From JBBKWU01 sp037969035 (lineage in GTDB: Bacteria > Pseudomonadota > Alphaproteobacteria > Micavibrionales > Micavibrionaceae): 64,000 nt of DNA. Where the stretch lies: assembly GCA_037969035.1 (NCBI GenBank), contig JBBKWU010000002.1:62001-126000 (forward strand), written 5' to 3'. Every line of letters begins with the position of its first letter. The stretch's first letter is position 1. Positions 26,181 to 35,723 of this stretch are shown in pieces. The notes beneath the pieces are model-generated. The model was given only the letters and a program-made list of their open reading frames with translations, had not been told where the DNA came from and made no database searches. Both the position numbers and the translations under genes were made by a program.

Positions 26181-28256
26181 TCACGCAATTAAATCATTCC
26201 ATTCTTCTTCTGATAGCACCGCAACGCCAAGCTCTTTTGCTTTTTTAAGCTTAGAGCCTGCATCTTCGCCTGCGACCACATAATCCGTTTTGGCAGATAC
26301 AGAACCCGACACTTTCGCGCCCAATGTTTCCGCGCGGGCTTTTGCCTCTTGGCGCGTCATCGTGGTGAGACTGCCCGTAAATACAACGATTTTACCGTTC
26401 ACAGGGCTGTCAGAATTTTGTGGCGCGATATAGGGCTCGATATCAAGCGCATCGGTTAAACGCGTCAAAATATCCAAATTCATGTCTTCGGCAAAAAAAC
26501 CGATAAGGTCATCTGCTGCGGCAGGGCCAATATCTTCGATCGCGAGTAAATCTGCGTACGCTTCGCCCTCATGATCGTTGGCAGCAATCATCGCCGCTTG
26601 CCAATTTTGCACCGTGCCATATGACGCCGCCAAACGCTTGGCTGTTGCCTCACCAATCTGGCGAATGCCCAAAGCATAGATAAAGCGGTTAAACGCAATC
26701 GTGCGACGGTCATTGATCGAGGCGAATAAATTCACCGCCGATTTTTCGCCCCAGCCTTCCCATGTTTCGATGGGCTCTGCCAACTCTTTGTTACGGGTCT
26801 CAAGCGTGAAAATATCGGCGGGATTTTTCACCAAATCCTTATCCCAAAACAGCTTAATCACCTTGTCGCCCATGCCTTCAATATCAAACGCCAAGCGCGA
26901 CACAAAATGCTTTAGGCGTTCCACCGCTTGCGCTTCGCAAATAAGCCCGCCCGTGCAGCGACGCACCGCTTCGCCCTCTTCGCGGATGGCAATGGATTTG
27001 CAAATCGGGCAATGATCGGGTGCGGGAAATTTACGCTCTGTCCCCGTGCGCTTATCGGTGAGAACTTTCACCACTTGCGGGATAACATCGCCTGCGCGTT
27101 GGATCACGACATGATCGCCAATGCGGATATCTTTGCGCGCGATTTCATCTTCGTTGTGTAATGTGGCGTTTGAAACAACAACACCGCCCACCGTAATCGG
27201 CTCGAGCCGTGCAACAGGCGTTAACGCACCCGTGCGCCCGACTTGAATATCGATGTCATTGATAATCGTCACAGCTTGCTCGGCAGGGAATTTATGCGCG
27301 GTGGCCCAACGTGGCGCGCGCGAGACAAAACCAAGGCGCTCTTGCAAGGCCACATCATTGACCTTGTAAACAATCCCATCAATCTCGTAATCCAGATCAG
27401 GGCGGCGTTCCATCACATCGTTGTAATAGGCGAGCATATCTTGCGGGCTATGGCACAGTTTGCTTTCAGAAAGCGGCAAGCCCCACGCGCCGAGCTTGTC
27501 GCGCAATTCATGATGCGTGTCGTAAAATTTATCGCTGACCTCGCCAATGGAATAAGCAAAGAAATGCAACGTGCGCGATGCTGTGATATCTGAATTTAAC
27601 TGACGCACCGAACCTGCCGCCGCATTACGCGGATTGGCAAAGGGCGGTTTTCCTGCTTCTTCTTGAGCGTTATTCAGCGCAATAAACGCCGCGCGCCCCA
27701 TATAGATTTCACCGCGCACTTCTAATATTTGGGGCGCATCGCTATTTAATTCATGCGGGATGCCTGCCATGGTTTTCACATTGGTGGTGATGTCTTCGCC
27801 TTCCGCGCCATCACCACGCGTGGCAGCCTGCACCAAAACACCGTTCTCGTAACGCAACGAGCAAGACAGACCATCAATTTTTGGCTCAGCCATAATGTCG
27901 ATGTTTTGGGCTTCTGCGAGACCGAGGAAACGCCGCACGCGTTCCAAAAACTCGGTGAGGTCATCATCGCTAAACACATTAGACAGTGACAGCATCGGCA
28001 CCGTGTGCTTCACCTTGGCAAAGCCTTTGGATGGTGTTGCGCCCACTTTTTCAGACGGGCTGTTTTCTGTTTTAAGGGCGGGATAATCGGCTTCTAACTG
28101 CTCCAACTCACGGCGCAGCGCGTCATATTGCGCATCTGTTATTTCGGGGTTGTCATCGCCATGATACAGCGCGTCATGCTTTGCGATGTCTTTGGCAAGT
28201 TTGCGATGACGCGCTTTGGCATCTTCTGCGGAAAAATCAAAGAGAGAGTTGGTCAT
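26181..28256 (-). CDS. ligA: NAD-dependent DNA ligase
   Basis: Seals nicks in replication and repair using NAD. A 691-residue protein with the Ia domain (YHGDDNPEITDAQYDALRREL), adenylation domain with the active Lys in AEPKIDGLSCSLRY, OB fold (GDHVVIQRAGDVIPQV), Cys4 zinc finger (CPICKS...RRCTGGLICEAQ), HhH domain (ALGIRQIGEATAKRLA) and C-terminal BRCT (GKIVVFTGSLTTMTRQEAKA). Length and order are normal. The ATG overlaps the recN stop by 4 nt, so it is coupled to recN. Confidence 0.98.
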   Translation of the reverse strand: MTNSLFDFSAEDAKARHRKLAKDIAKHDALYHGDDNPEITDAQYDALRRELEQLEADYPALKTENSPSEKVGATPSKGFAKVKHTVPMLSLSNVFSDDDLTEFLERVRRFLGLAEAQNIDIMAEPKIDGLSCSLRYENGVLVQAATRGDGAEGEDITTNVKTMAGIPHELNSDAPQILEVRGEIYMGRAAFIALNNAQEEAGKPPFANPRNAAAGSVRQLNSDITASRTLHFFAYSIGEVSDKFYDTHHELRDKLGAWGLPLSESKLCHSPQDMLAYYNDVMERRPDLDYEIDGIVYKVNDVALQERLGFVSRAPRWATAHKFPAEQAVTIINDIDIQVGRTGALTPVARLEPITVGGVVVSNATLHNEDEIARKDIRIGDHVVIQRAGDVIPQVVKVLTDKRTGTERKFPAPDHCPICKSIAIREEGEAVRRCTGGLICEAQAVERLKHFVSRLAFDIEGMGDKVIKLFWDKDLVKNPADIFTLETRNKELAEPIETWEGWGEKSAVNLFASINDRRTIAFNRFIYALGIRQIGEATAKRLAASYGTVQNWQAAMIAANDHEGEAYADLLAIEDIGPAAADDLIGFFAEDMNLDILTRLTDALDIEPYIAPQNSDSPVNGKIVVFTGSLTTMTRQEAKARAETLGAKVSGSVSAKTDYVVAGEDAGSKLKKAKELGVAVLSEEEWNDLIA

Positions 28257-29899
28257 GCGCGTTCCAGCAATTTATCAGCAGCAGCCCGTGCTTCAGCGGT
28301 GATTTCTGCGCCTGCCAACATACGCGCGACTTCCTCGCGGCGCATATCGAGGGCTTGTAAGGAAACAATATCGGTTTTCACATCATCGGTGCCCGATTTT
28401 GTGACGATGAAATGATGGCCTGCACGCGCGGCAACTTGTGGTGAATGCGTCACGACAAGGATTTGCTTTGCGACTGCCAACCGCGCCAAACGATCCCCGA
28501 CCGCCGCCGCCGTCGAGCCACCAATGCCCGTATCAACCTCATCAAAGATCAGCGTTGCCGCCATGCCTATTTCCGCCAACACAACTTTCAGCGCGAGCGT
28601 AAAGCGTGCCAGCTCACCGCCCGAGGCAATTTTATTCAACGCGTCAGGTTCGCGCCCTGGATTTGTGGAGACAAGGAACTGCACACGATCAATACCATGT
28701 GCGCCCCAATCACTTTCCTCAAGCGCCGCAACGGAGGTCACAAATTGTGCCTTTTCGAGTTTGAGCGGTGGTAGTTCTTTGGCGATCAGCGCATCCATTT
28801 TTGTCGCCGCTTTCACACGCGCAGCACGTACCGTTTCGGCTTGCGCCACGAAAGCTACCTTTGTCCGCTCAACATTTTTCATGAGCCCTGCGAGAATATC
28901 GTCTTGTTCTTCGATGTTATTGAGCTGCTCTGCCAGTTCTTCACGCAGGCGCGGTAGATCATCGACCTCGCAACCATGTTTGCGTGCCTGTCCGCGCAAC
29001 GCATACAGGCGATCATCAATTTCTTCGAGCGAGTATTCATTGTCTTCAAAATCACTATGGATCGTGCGGAGCTGTACGCCAGCCTCTTGCAATTCGGCAT
29101 TGGCACGATCAAGTGCCTCAAGCAACGGTGCAACCTCGCCACCTATTTTATCAAGCGCGCGCCAGATTGAACCGATCACGTTTTCCGCCTCACCAAGCCC
29201 TTGATCGGCAGCATTCAGCCCCTCGATCACCTGATCGCGCTTCATAAGGCGATCACGTAAGGTGCCGAGCTTTTCTTCTTCGCCCACTTGCGGGGCAAGC
29301 CCGTCTAAATCCTCAATCGCTTGGCGTAGATAAGATTCGTTGGCGCGTGCGCTTTCAATGTTTTCCTGTGCCTTTGCCAGCGCCTTCGCCGCCATCCGCG
29401 CCGCATCCCATAGACCCGCCAAATGCGCGGCATCAATGCCCGCATATTCATCTAACATCGCGCGATGCGTTTTGGCATCCAACAAACCATGCGTATCAAA
29501 CTGCCCGTGAATTTCAATCAACGTGTCGCCGACTTGTCGCAGCAATCCTGCACTCACAGGTTGGTCATTAATGAATGCTTTGCTGCGCCCATCCGCACCG
29601 ATCTGCCGCCGCAGCACAATATCTTCGCCACGATCAATCGTGATTTCGGCCTCATCCAGCAGACCAAAGAGATCATGGTTTTTATCGGTAATTTCAAAGG
29701 TTGCGGTGACTTGTGCTTTGTCTTGCCCCTTACGAACAAGCCCTGCATCAGAACGTGCGCCGAGTGCGAGACCGAGCGAGTCGAGCAAGATGGATTTCCC
29801 CGCGCCCGTTTCACCCGTCAGCGCGGAAAAGCCGCTCTCAAAATCAATCGAAAGCGCCTCAATCAATACGACATTTTTGATGACAAGGTTTGTCAGCAT
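28253..29899 (-). CDS. recN: DNA repair protein RecN
   Basis: An SMC-like ATPase of 548 residues that acts in double-strand break repair. Walker A is ALTGETGAGKSILLDSL near the N-terminus, coiled-coil arms fill the middle, and the signature and Walker B part reads ASGGELARFTLALKVV followed by TLIFDEVDTGIGG. The bamD-recN-ligA order on one strand is common in alphaproteobacteria. Slightly short arms but a normal family length. Confidence 0.97.
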   Translation of the reverse strand: MLTNLVIKNVVLIEALSIDFESGFSALTGETGAGKSILLDSLGLALGARSDAGLVRKGQDKAQVTATFEITDKNHDLFGLLDEAEITIDRGEDIVLRRQIGADGRSKAFINDQPVSAGLLRQVGDTLIEIHGQFDTHGLLDAKTHRAMLDEYAGIDAAHLAGLWDAARMAAKALAKAQENIESARANESYLRQAIEDLDGLAPQVGEEEKLGTLRDRLMKRDQVIEGLNAADQGLGEAENVIGSIWRALDKIGGEVAPLLEALDRANAELQEAGVQLRTIHSDFEDNEYSLEEIDDRLYALRGQARKHGCEVDDLPRLREELAEQLNNIEEQDDILAGLMKNVERTKVAFVAQAETVRAARVKAATKMDALIAKELPPLKLEKAQFVTSVAALEESDWGAHGIDRVQFLVSTNPGREPDALNKIASGGELARFTLALKVVLAEIGMAATLIFDEVDTGIGGSTAAAVGDRLARLAVAKQILVVTHSPQVAARAGHHFIVTKSGTDDVKTDIVSLQALDMRREEVARMLAGAEITAEARAAADKLLERA

Positions 29900-29914
29900 G
29901 AAGCATTCACTCCA

Positions 29915-30754
29915 TTAATCCGGCTTAAATAATACGTCGACCGCACGATCAACAAAACCGCGATCTTCCAGTAATTTTTGGCGTTGGCGCGCATCCAAAA
30001 CCGCATAGGTTTTTTCATACCATTTGCTGCCTGGGTAGTTATAACCAAGAACGGCAGCCACTTTCACAGCTTCATCCCGCAAGCCGAGCGTTGTGTTAAT
30101 TTCCACCAAGCGGTGCAACGCTTCGGGTATATGAGTTGTTGTTTGGTAATCTTTTACAACGGTCTTAAAACGGTTCAGCGCAGCATTAAGTTGTCCACGG
30201 TTCAGGTAATAACGACCAATTTCCATTTCCTTGCCCGCCAAATGGTCAAGCGCCAGATCACGTTTATAGGTCGCGTCCCGAGAATAGCTACTCTCAGGGA
30301 AACGGCGGATGAGGGTTTCAAGCGAATCGAGGGCTTCCTGCGTCAAAGCCTGATCACGTGCAACGTCGCTGATTTGCTCATAAAACGAGAGCGCACGCAG
30401 ATAGAGCGCGTAATCAACATCTTCGTTACCCGGGTGAAGCTCGATAAAGCGGTCAAGCGAGATCACAGCCTCATCATAACGCATTTCTTTATAATAAGAA
30501 TATGCCGCCATAAGCTCAGCCTTGGTCGCCCATTGTGAGTAAGGATATTGACGGTCAACTTCTTCGAACAAGCGCGCCGCTTCAACATTGCGCCCTTCTT
30601 CCATAGCCGTTGCGGCTTGGTTATAAAGCGTTTCAACCGGCACGTTTTCCTCAGCAGGAACATCAGAAGAATCTCCACCACCAAACGTGCTACACCCTGT
30701 TAAGGCAACCGCGCTAAGAATAAAGACACTGGCGAATAAATGGAAAGCTTTCAT
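29915..30754 (-). CDS. bamD: Outer membrane assembly lipoprotein BamD
   Basis: A 279-residue lipoprotein that, with BamA, inserts beta-barrel proteins into the outer membrane. The start at 30754 is set by AAGGAGGGGCT just upstream and by the signal sequence MKAFHLFASVFILSAVALTG with lipobox LTGC. The body is made of TPR-like helices (ETLYNQAATAMEEGRNVEAARLFEEVDRQYPYSQWATKAELMAAYSYY is the typical first repeats; here kept as positions about 40-85). The longer frame upstream overlaps the next gene and is not used. Followed 15 nt later by recN. Confidence 0.95.
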   Translation of the reverse strand: MKAFHLFASVFILSAVALTGCSTFGGGDSSDVPAEENVPVETLYNQAATAMEEGRNVEAARLFEEVDRQYPYSQWATKAELMAAYSYYKEMRYDEAVISLDRFIELHPGNEDVDYALYLRALSFYEQISDVARDQALTQEALDSLETLIRRFPESSYSRDATYKRDLALDHLAGKEMEIGRYYLNRGQLNAALNRFKTVVKDYQTTTHIPEALHRLVEINTTLGLRDEAVKVAAVLGYNYPGSKWYEKTYAVLDARQRQKLLEDRGFVDRAVDVLFKPD

Positions 30755-30852
30755 AGCCCCTCCTTGAAATTGTAATAATACCTTATAAATAGCGGTGTTA
30801 GCGGTAAAAAGAAAGGGGCATGGCTTCTCCATCCACAAACAAAACGTAAGCG

Positions 30853-31827
30853 TTAGTGTGAAGAGCAAAGCTCCGCATTGGTATCTTCAAGCATTAATTG
30901 CGCTGCCGTTTCTTTCGGGGTGCCTAAATTCTTCTCTAAAAGCACGCAGGCTTTAACATGTTCACCTTGTTTATCAAGGCTATAGGCTAGATTATTAAGC
31001 GCGAAATAATTCTCGGCATTTACAACAAGTGCCTGACGGTAAAACTCTTCGGCAAATTTATAGTTTTCGCGTGCCATAGAAATATTCCCAAGCCCAAATA
31101 ATGCCGCATCACTTTGCGAGTTTGATTTTAAAACCGTTTGATAGGCGCGCTCGGCTTCATCCTGAAAGCCTGCTGTTTCGATTCCTGCAATCGCTTGCAA
31201 CATCTCGGCTTCAGAAGCACTCGGCACAACCTCGCCCGCAGGAACAGCAACATAGCCCCAGAACCCTGCACGCTTCCATGTCAAACCGACAGTTTTAAAC
31301 GCTTGCCAAATGGCCTCATCACGCCCGCCATGCACCAAAAATTCTTTGTCGTTCAAATCATAGCCCGACAAAATACTGTAATGCCACATCGGCACCCATT
31401 TTAACGCCAAATTTTGGAAAATCATCACAGGGTGGTCGGCGGCAATTTCGGTGACAGCTTCCTCATAGGTACTAATCGGAATTGTGATATAGCCCTGACG
31501 CTGAAACGCGGACACGATATCATGCTGGAACGTGCCTTTGCGCCCTGGTGTGTACACAAGCTCTGCCGCGTCTTCTTGGGATAGCTTTGTGCCGTTATAC
31601 TGCGCTATACTGGCAAGTGCCGCAGGGCCACAGAAATGATCTTCTTGTTCGATCACCGGCACACCCGCAATTTCATGATGCGTAGGAACATTAAGCCGCG
31701 AAAGCTCTGCCTGATCTGGTACATGAATGGTTGTACAGGCCGACAAAAGGCACAATAAGAACGGGAAGAGCAACACTGCCCTCCCCGCTTTAAATTCCGA
31801 AAGATAATTCACAAGGTTAAATCTCAT
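30853..31827 (-). CDS. PA2778-family C39-like cysteine peptidase lipoprotein with TPRs
   Basis: A 324-residue lipoprotein (lipobox LLSAC) with an N-terminal C39-like papain fold and C-terminal TPRs. The putative catalytic Cys is in EDHFCGPAALASIAQ, the His in MWHYSILSGYD. TPR-like repeats run from about residue 210 (AERAYQTVLKSNSQSDAALFGLGNISMA, ENYKFAEEFYRQALVVNAENYFALNNLA). The family, named after P. aeruginosa PA2778, normally pairs with a PA2779-type gene, and that partner is next door. Function is unknown; processing of an exported peptide is a reasonable guess. Confidence 0.85.
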   Translation of the reverse strand: MRFNLVNYLSEFKAGRAVLLFPFLLCLLSACTTIHVPDQAELSRLNVPTHHEIAGVPVIEQEDHFCGPAALASIAQYNGTKLSQEDAAELVYTPGRKGTFQHDIVSAFQRQGYITIPISTYEEAVTEIAADHPVMIFQNLALKWVPMWHYSILSGYDLNDKEFLVHGGRDEAIWQAFKTVGLTWKRAGFWGYVAVPAGEVVPSASEAEMLQAIAGIETAGFQDEAERAYQTVLKSNSQSDAALFGLGNISMARENYKFAEEFYRQALVVNAENYFALNNLAYSLDKQGEHVKACVLLEKNLGTPKETAAQLMLEDTNAELCSSH

Positions 31828-31854
31828 AATATTATCTTTCTATAGGCTTATCGC

Positions 31855-32241
31855 TTAGTCGTCAAAGTCAAAAGCATCTGTTTCACCGAGCAAGTCGAGG
31901 AACAGCAATATAATGAACACGATCAACAAAGCGCCAATGATAGCGCCCACAGCGCCTTCACCGGCAGGAATCGTATCAAGCTGTGTTTTTAGCTCTTCAA
32001 CTTGTGCTGGTGACAACATTGCAATCCGTGCTTTTGCTTCATCGGCGTTCACACCCTTTACTTCCATCGCTGTCCGGATATCTTCGCGGTCTAGCATAGA
32101 ACCGATGTCAGAACGGTATTGCTCTGTTTGCTGTGTTGTAATGGCTTGGTTACTTGGAACGTATCCAGCCCACGCTGCTTGCGAAGCAAACATGCTTAGG
32201 GCCAATACGCCGCTTAAAAACATTCTTACTGATTTTTTCAT
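31855..32241 (-). CDS. PA2779-family small exported membrane protein
   Basis: A 128-residue product from MKKSVRMFLSGVLALSMFAS, starting at 32241 because AGGAGAAAAG lies just upstream. Signal peptide ends near AWA-G; then a helical part (DIGSMLDREDIRTAMEVKGVNADEAKARI, LSPAQVEELKTQLD) and a C-terminal membrane helix (VGAIIGALLIVFIILLFLDLLG) with an acidic tail DAFDFDD. Fits the PA2779 family and sits 27 nt ahead of the PA2778-type peptidase, the usual arrangement. Confidence 0.8.
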   Translation of the reverse strand: MKKSVRMFLSGVLALSMFASQAAWAGYVPSNQAITTQQTEQYRSDIGSMLDREDIRTAMEVKGVNADEAKARIAMLSPAQVEELKTQLDTIPAGEGAVGAIIGALLIVFIILLFLDLLGETDAFDFDD

Positions 32242-32332
32242 TTTCTTTTCTCCTGTTTCGTTCATAACAAATTTTATTCTGTCGCTGATACCAACGGACA
32301 GAAGAACAAGAAGTTCCCAAAAAACGAAAAGT

Positions 32333-33325
32333 TTAATAATAGATGGAACGTGTTTTGTGCGTTGGTGTGGCGCGGTATTTTGCGTCTTCGACGCTGCGGT
32401 GCCAGAGGTTGAAATCAACGTCGCAGGCACTCACGCCTTTGGCTTGTGCGATAAGCTCCACAGCATGTCCCGCGCAGCAGCGAATCTCTATTTCCTCAAC
32501 ACTGCCCGAGGTTAACTCTTCGCCATTTGCGATTTTCTGCGCAAGTTCTGGTGAATATTCCAAAATATCATCCACGCGCAAAACATGCGGCACCGCGTTA
32601 TCAGCAAACATCGTCATGAGTTCACGATCCGCAAACAAAGGCTGCCCAAGGCGCGTAAATTCAAGATCAATCACCGCCAATGTATGTTGCGCACGTTTAA
32701 ACACAGGCACCAACGTCCCGTTATAGTCATGTACATCATTGTAGTAAGGAAGCTCCGCAAGCTTTGCCAACATCGTTTTGGCCGAGCCTTTACCGCTTTG
32801 CAAAAACGTGGCGAAGCTGCTGTCATAATGATCGCGCACATGCGCGCCAAGCGTGGTCAGCGCACGGTGGAACAATTCACGCACAGCAATATTTGTCGCA
32901 CCGCTATCGTTAAAGCCAAAGATCGCGCCACATTCATCAAGGGTGAGTCCTGCGAGTTTATCCGCGCCGATCGTCCCGCCATTTTGCTCATAATAATTTT
33001 TAAGTGCCGTTGTCACAGTGAAGTAAATCGAGTAATTGACCGTTTTCCAACCTTCTGCCACCAACGCAGGCTTGTAACCTGAACCAAAGTTCACGCTTTC
33101 CGCAGCCAAAACATAGGATGCTGTTTCTTCGGCTGTGCGCCCCAAGAAGTGATGATCACCATCATAGGTGTTATCAGGCTGATGCGAGGGCACATCTTGC
33201 GCGTAGGCAGCAATGTTATCTTCACGGATTTTGACATGGCGCGCATTTGCGGCAACATAGGCAAACCCTTCACGGATTTGGCTGAACATGTCTTGATCTG
33301 ATTTTAGCGGTGAGTTACTCATCAT
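32333..33325 (-). CDS. Queuosine salvage protein, QNG1/DUF2419 family
   Basis: A cytosolic protein of 330 residues resembling queuosine 5'-phosphate N-glycosidase, which frees queuine from queuosine nucleotides. Recognised blocks are AAESVNFGSGYKP, TLDECGAIFGF, IDLEFTRLGQPLFADRELMTMFADN and VPHVLRVDDILEYS, with the C-terminal IEIRCCAGHAVELI and WHRSVEDAKYRATPTHKTRSIYY. The start is taken at the ATG pair 33325/33322 close to GCAGAGAAAA. It stands alone between lpxC and the PA2779-type gene. The family is mainly eukaryotic with scattered bacterial members. Confidence 0.85.
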   Translation of the reverse strand: MMSNSPLKSDQDMFSQIREGFAYVAANARHVKIREDNIAAYAQDVPSHQPDNTYDGDHHFLGRTAEETASYVLAAESVNFGSGYKPALVAEGWKTVNYSIYFTVTTALKNYYEQNGGTIGADKLAGLTLDECGAIFGFNDSGATNIAVRELFHRALTTLGAHVRDHYDSSFATFLQSGKGSAKTMLAKLAELPYYNDVHDYNGTLVPVFKRAQHTLAVIDLEFTRLGQPLFADRELMTMFADNAVPHVLRVDDILEYSPELAQKIANGEELTSGSVEEIEIRCCAGHAVELIAQAKGVSACDVDFNLWHRSVEDAKYRATPTHKTRSIYY

Positions 33326-33391
33326 TTTTCTCTGCAAATTCAAGTTGCAAGAAAGCATTTCGAGATATGAAAAGTCAAGAAAATACGAATA

Positions 33392-34321
33392 TTATGAAGA
33401 CATCGCAACGTGCTTAGCACCCTGCATCGGCATGATAGATAAAGCCGCATCATTGTTACCGTCAATGTAGCTATCCTCATACGCCCACGCACCTTCGGTT
33501 GCAAACAGCTTGTGCAGCAACAGATTAGTCAGCTCGTGGCCAATTTTAGAACCTTCATAAATACCTATCACAGGGCCGCCCGCAAGGGCTGTATCGCCAA
33601 TAGCATCCAGAACTTTATGACGGATAAATTCATTTTCAAAGCGAAGGCCGCCTTTGTTCATAACGCCTGTTTCATCCAAAACGATGGCGTTATCAAGTGA
33701 ACCGCCTTGGGCTAAGCCCATTTGGCGCAGCATTTCAACTTCGTGCTTAAATCCAAATGTACGGGCATCCGCGATATCATGGCGGAAGTTACCGTTTAAA
33801 AGCTGTATTTCGTGGCGTTGCTTGCCAATTGACGGGTGGTCAAAGTCAATCTCGCCGATAAAGGTCGGGATAGAACCAGGGCGCAAGCTTGCGCGTTTGC
33901 CGTCTTTTTCGACTGTGACTTCTTGCAAAATGCGGATCGCACGACGTGGTTTTTCCTGAATTTCAAAACCTGTGTTATCGAAGGCCGCCACAAACGCGGA
34001 TGAGCTACCGTCCATCACAGGGACTTCGGCGCTATCAATTTCCACAAGTGCATTATCAATGCCGCAACCTGCAAAGGCTGCCATTAAATGTTCAATCGTA
34101 CCAACGATGGCACCCGCCTTGTTACCAATAACGGTGCAAAGCTTTGTATCAACAACATGATCGTATTTCGCAGGAATAACGTTATTCTTATCGGTAATAT
34201 CAGAGCGCACAAAAACAATACCATGATCCGCAATCGCAGGATAGATAGACATTTTGACAATTTTACCAGAATGAAGACCTATGCCTTCGAAGGCGATTTT
34301 ATGTTTTAAAGTACGCTGCAT
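33392..34321 (-). CDS. lpxC: UDP-3-O-acyl-N-acetylglucosamine deacetylase
   Basis: The zinc enzyme of the committed step of lipid A synthesis. A 309-residue protein with GIGLHSGKIV, the zinc and active-site region IGTIEHLMAAFAGCGIDNALVEI, DGSSSAFV, ARTFGF, and the second half FIRHKVLDAIGDTALAG and GHELTNLLLHKL (last His region). Located close to ftsZ as in many proteobacteria. The presence of lpxC tells that the organism is Gram-negative with lipid A. Confidence 0.97.
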   Translation of the reverse strand: MQRTLKHKIAFEGIGLHSGKIVKMSIYPAIADHGIVFVRSDITDKNNVIPAKYDHVVDTKLCTVIGNKAGAIVGTIEHLMAAFAGCGIDNALVEIDSAEVPVMDGSSSAFVAAFDNTGFEIQEKPRRAIRILQEVTVEKDGKRASLRPGSIPTFIGEIDFDHPSIGKQRHEIQLLNGNFRHDIADARTFGFKHEVEMLRQMGLAQGGSLDNAIVLDETGVMNKGGLRFENEFIRHKVLDAIGDTALAGGPVIGIYEGSKIGHELTNLLLHKLFATEGAWAYEDSYIDGNNDAALSIMPMQGAKHVAMSS

Positions 34322-34458
34322 AATTATTCTATTTACTCAAAGTTGGCGCATGCTGGAGACGCGCAGATTTCTAATACTATACCGAGTATATAGGTAAACC
34401 ATTTTACAAAACAAATAACGCTTTGTTGCACTATGTTACAAACGGGCGCGCAAATGAA

Positions 34459-34483
34459 AAAAGCCTCCGCGTGGGAGGCTTTT
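34459..34483 (-). terminator. Rho-independent terminator
   Basis: A perfect 10-bp stem AAAAGCCTCC/GGAGGCTTTT with a 5-nt loop; both sides have A or T runs, so it can work both ways. On the minus strand it ends the gene at 34506-34919 before lpxC, which therefore needs its own promoter in 34322-34458. Confidence 0.8.
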
Positions 34484-34505
34484 GAAACGTAAGACCACTC
34501 AGAAT

Positions 34506-34919
34506 CTATAGATCCAATTTTTTCTTCACAGCGTCAGGAATAATCGCCACGGGATGCCTATCATCGTCGAAAACTTGAGCGTCGCATTCCGCCGCCATGC
34601 TTAATATTTGGCTGCATAGCTCTCTGGAAATATCAAGCGTCACCGTCTCTGTGTCTTTTGCAAGAGCTTCTGCAACGATCAACGTAGCGTCATAGCGCGC
34701 GACTCTACTCTCAATCAAATTTACAAACGCGCGCTGGCTCTGTGCGCTAGGATCGGTTTTGTCCGCGCCATTGGCACGTTGGAACTCTTTGGCAGTGCGT
34801 TCAAGGTACGCTCTCTCTGCTATACACAAAGAATCTAAGTGCGCTACAACTTCCGCGACAGAGAACTCTCTGATTGAAGATAAACCATTAAATGATGTGT
34901 GCATTCCACCGTCTGACAT
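34506..34919 (-). CDS. Hypothetical protein
   Basis: A 137-residue, helical, cytosolic protein without recognised domain. Start at 34919 has GAGAGGT nine bases before it. Helix-rich segments include VAEVVAHLDSLCIAERAYLER and SQRAFVNLIESRVARYDATLIVAEALA, with an acidic end DDDRHPVAIIPDAVKKKLDL. It has a terminator after it, so it seems to be a single-gene unit between lpxC and the L,D-transpeptidase gene. Confidence 0.6.
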   Translation of the reverse strand: MSDGGMHTSFNGLSSIREFSVAEVVAHLDSLCIAERAYLERTAKEFQRANGADKTDPSAQSQRAFVNLIESRVARYDATLIVAEALAKDTETVTLDISRELCSQILSMAAECDAQVFDDDRHPVAIIPDAVKKKLDL

Positions 34920-35021
34920 AAATAACCTCTCGTTTATGAAAATATGAACCTGTTCTATGTAGTAAATTTATTATGCGCCCGTCAATAAACAATATGTGAA
35001 CAAACGGGATAAATCCTGCAC

Positions 35022-35561
35022 CTAGGGTCTGATCGTAATTGTCGTTCCCGCCCTAACCATGGAATATATCTCACGGATTTCTGCATTGCTAACCGCGATA
35101 CATCCCGCAGTCCAATCCTGTCCTCGCTCGGATTGCCAGTTATCGCGCGTTCCTGTCGGTTGCCCATGAATAAAAATATCTCCGCCCGGACTAACGCCTC
35201 TGGCACGGGCTTCTTTTCTATCATTTACATCGGGGTAAGAAACACCCAGTGACAGCGTAAAGGAACTCTGGGGGTTTTTTCTGTTTATGATGTAGGTTCC
35301 TTCAGGTGTGCGCCCATCGCCTTGTTGAATTTTGTCACCAACGGGGTTAAAGCCAAGACCAACCTCATAGCTCTTAACAAATCTTCCCTCACGATTGAAT
35401 AGAGTCATCAATCTATCTGATTTATCAATCATGATATGTGAAACCGTTTTATCGTAAGTGTCATTCATTGCGTCAAATTCTGAGGTTTTGACACAAGCCG
35501 TCAGACCAACTGCTGCGGCAAAACAAACCGTCAGACTTTTTATCGTTTGATTTTTTAACAT
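35022..35561 (-). CDS. L,D-transpeptidase (YkuD) lipoprotein
   Basis: A 179-residue envelope enzyme with a lipobox-type signal (LTVCFAAAVGLTAC). The YkuD domain shows the strand VSHIMIDKSDRLMTLF, GDGRTPEGTYII, and the catalytic site IFIHGQPTG...DWTAGCIAVSN, with His and Cys in place; the usual Arg two residues after the Cys motif is absent, as in YafK-like members (GCIA(V/L)(S/T)N). It may form 3-3 cross-links or attach proteins to peptidoglycan. Start at 35561 is supported by GGGAGCA; the frame runs five codons further up. Sits just after ftsZ. Confidence 0.88.
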   Translation of the reverse strand: MLKNQTIKSLTVCFAAAVGLTACVKTSEFDAMNDTYDKTVSHIMIDKSDRLMTLFNREGRFVKSYEVGLGFNPVGDKIQQGDGRTPEGTYIINRKNPQSSFTLSLGVSYPDVNDRKEARARGVSPGGDIFIHGQPTGTRDNWQSERGQDWTAGCIAVSNAEIREIYSMVRAGTTITIRP

Positions 35562-35665
35562 GATTGCTCCCTGCAATTAAAAACAAGACTCTAGATTATT
35601 AATTTTCTGATATCTTGATATAGGGAATAGCCATATTATTTTATACATCCGGAGTCAATACTCAT

Positions 35666-35691
35666 AAAAAAACAGGGTCCGAAGACCCTGT
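35666..35691 (-). terminator. Rho-independent terminator after ftsZ
   Basis: A perfect 8-bp stem ACAGGGTC/GACCCTGT with a CGAA loop and seven T on the minus strand (complement of 35666-35672). It lies 33 nt beyond the ftsZ stop and closes the dcw cluster. Confidence 0.88.
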
Positions 35692-35723
35692 AAAGATTAG
35701 CCGTAAACTAGAACCGCTAGATT

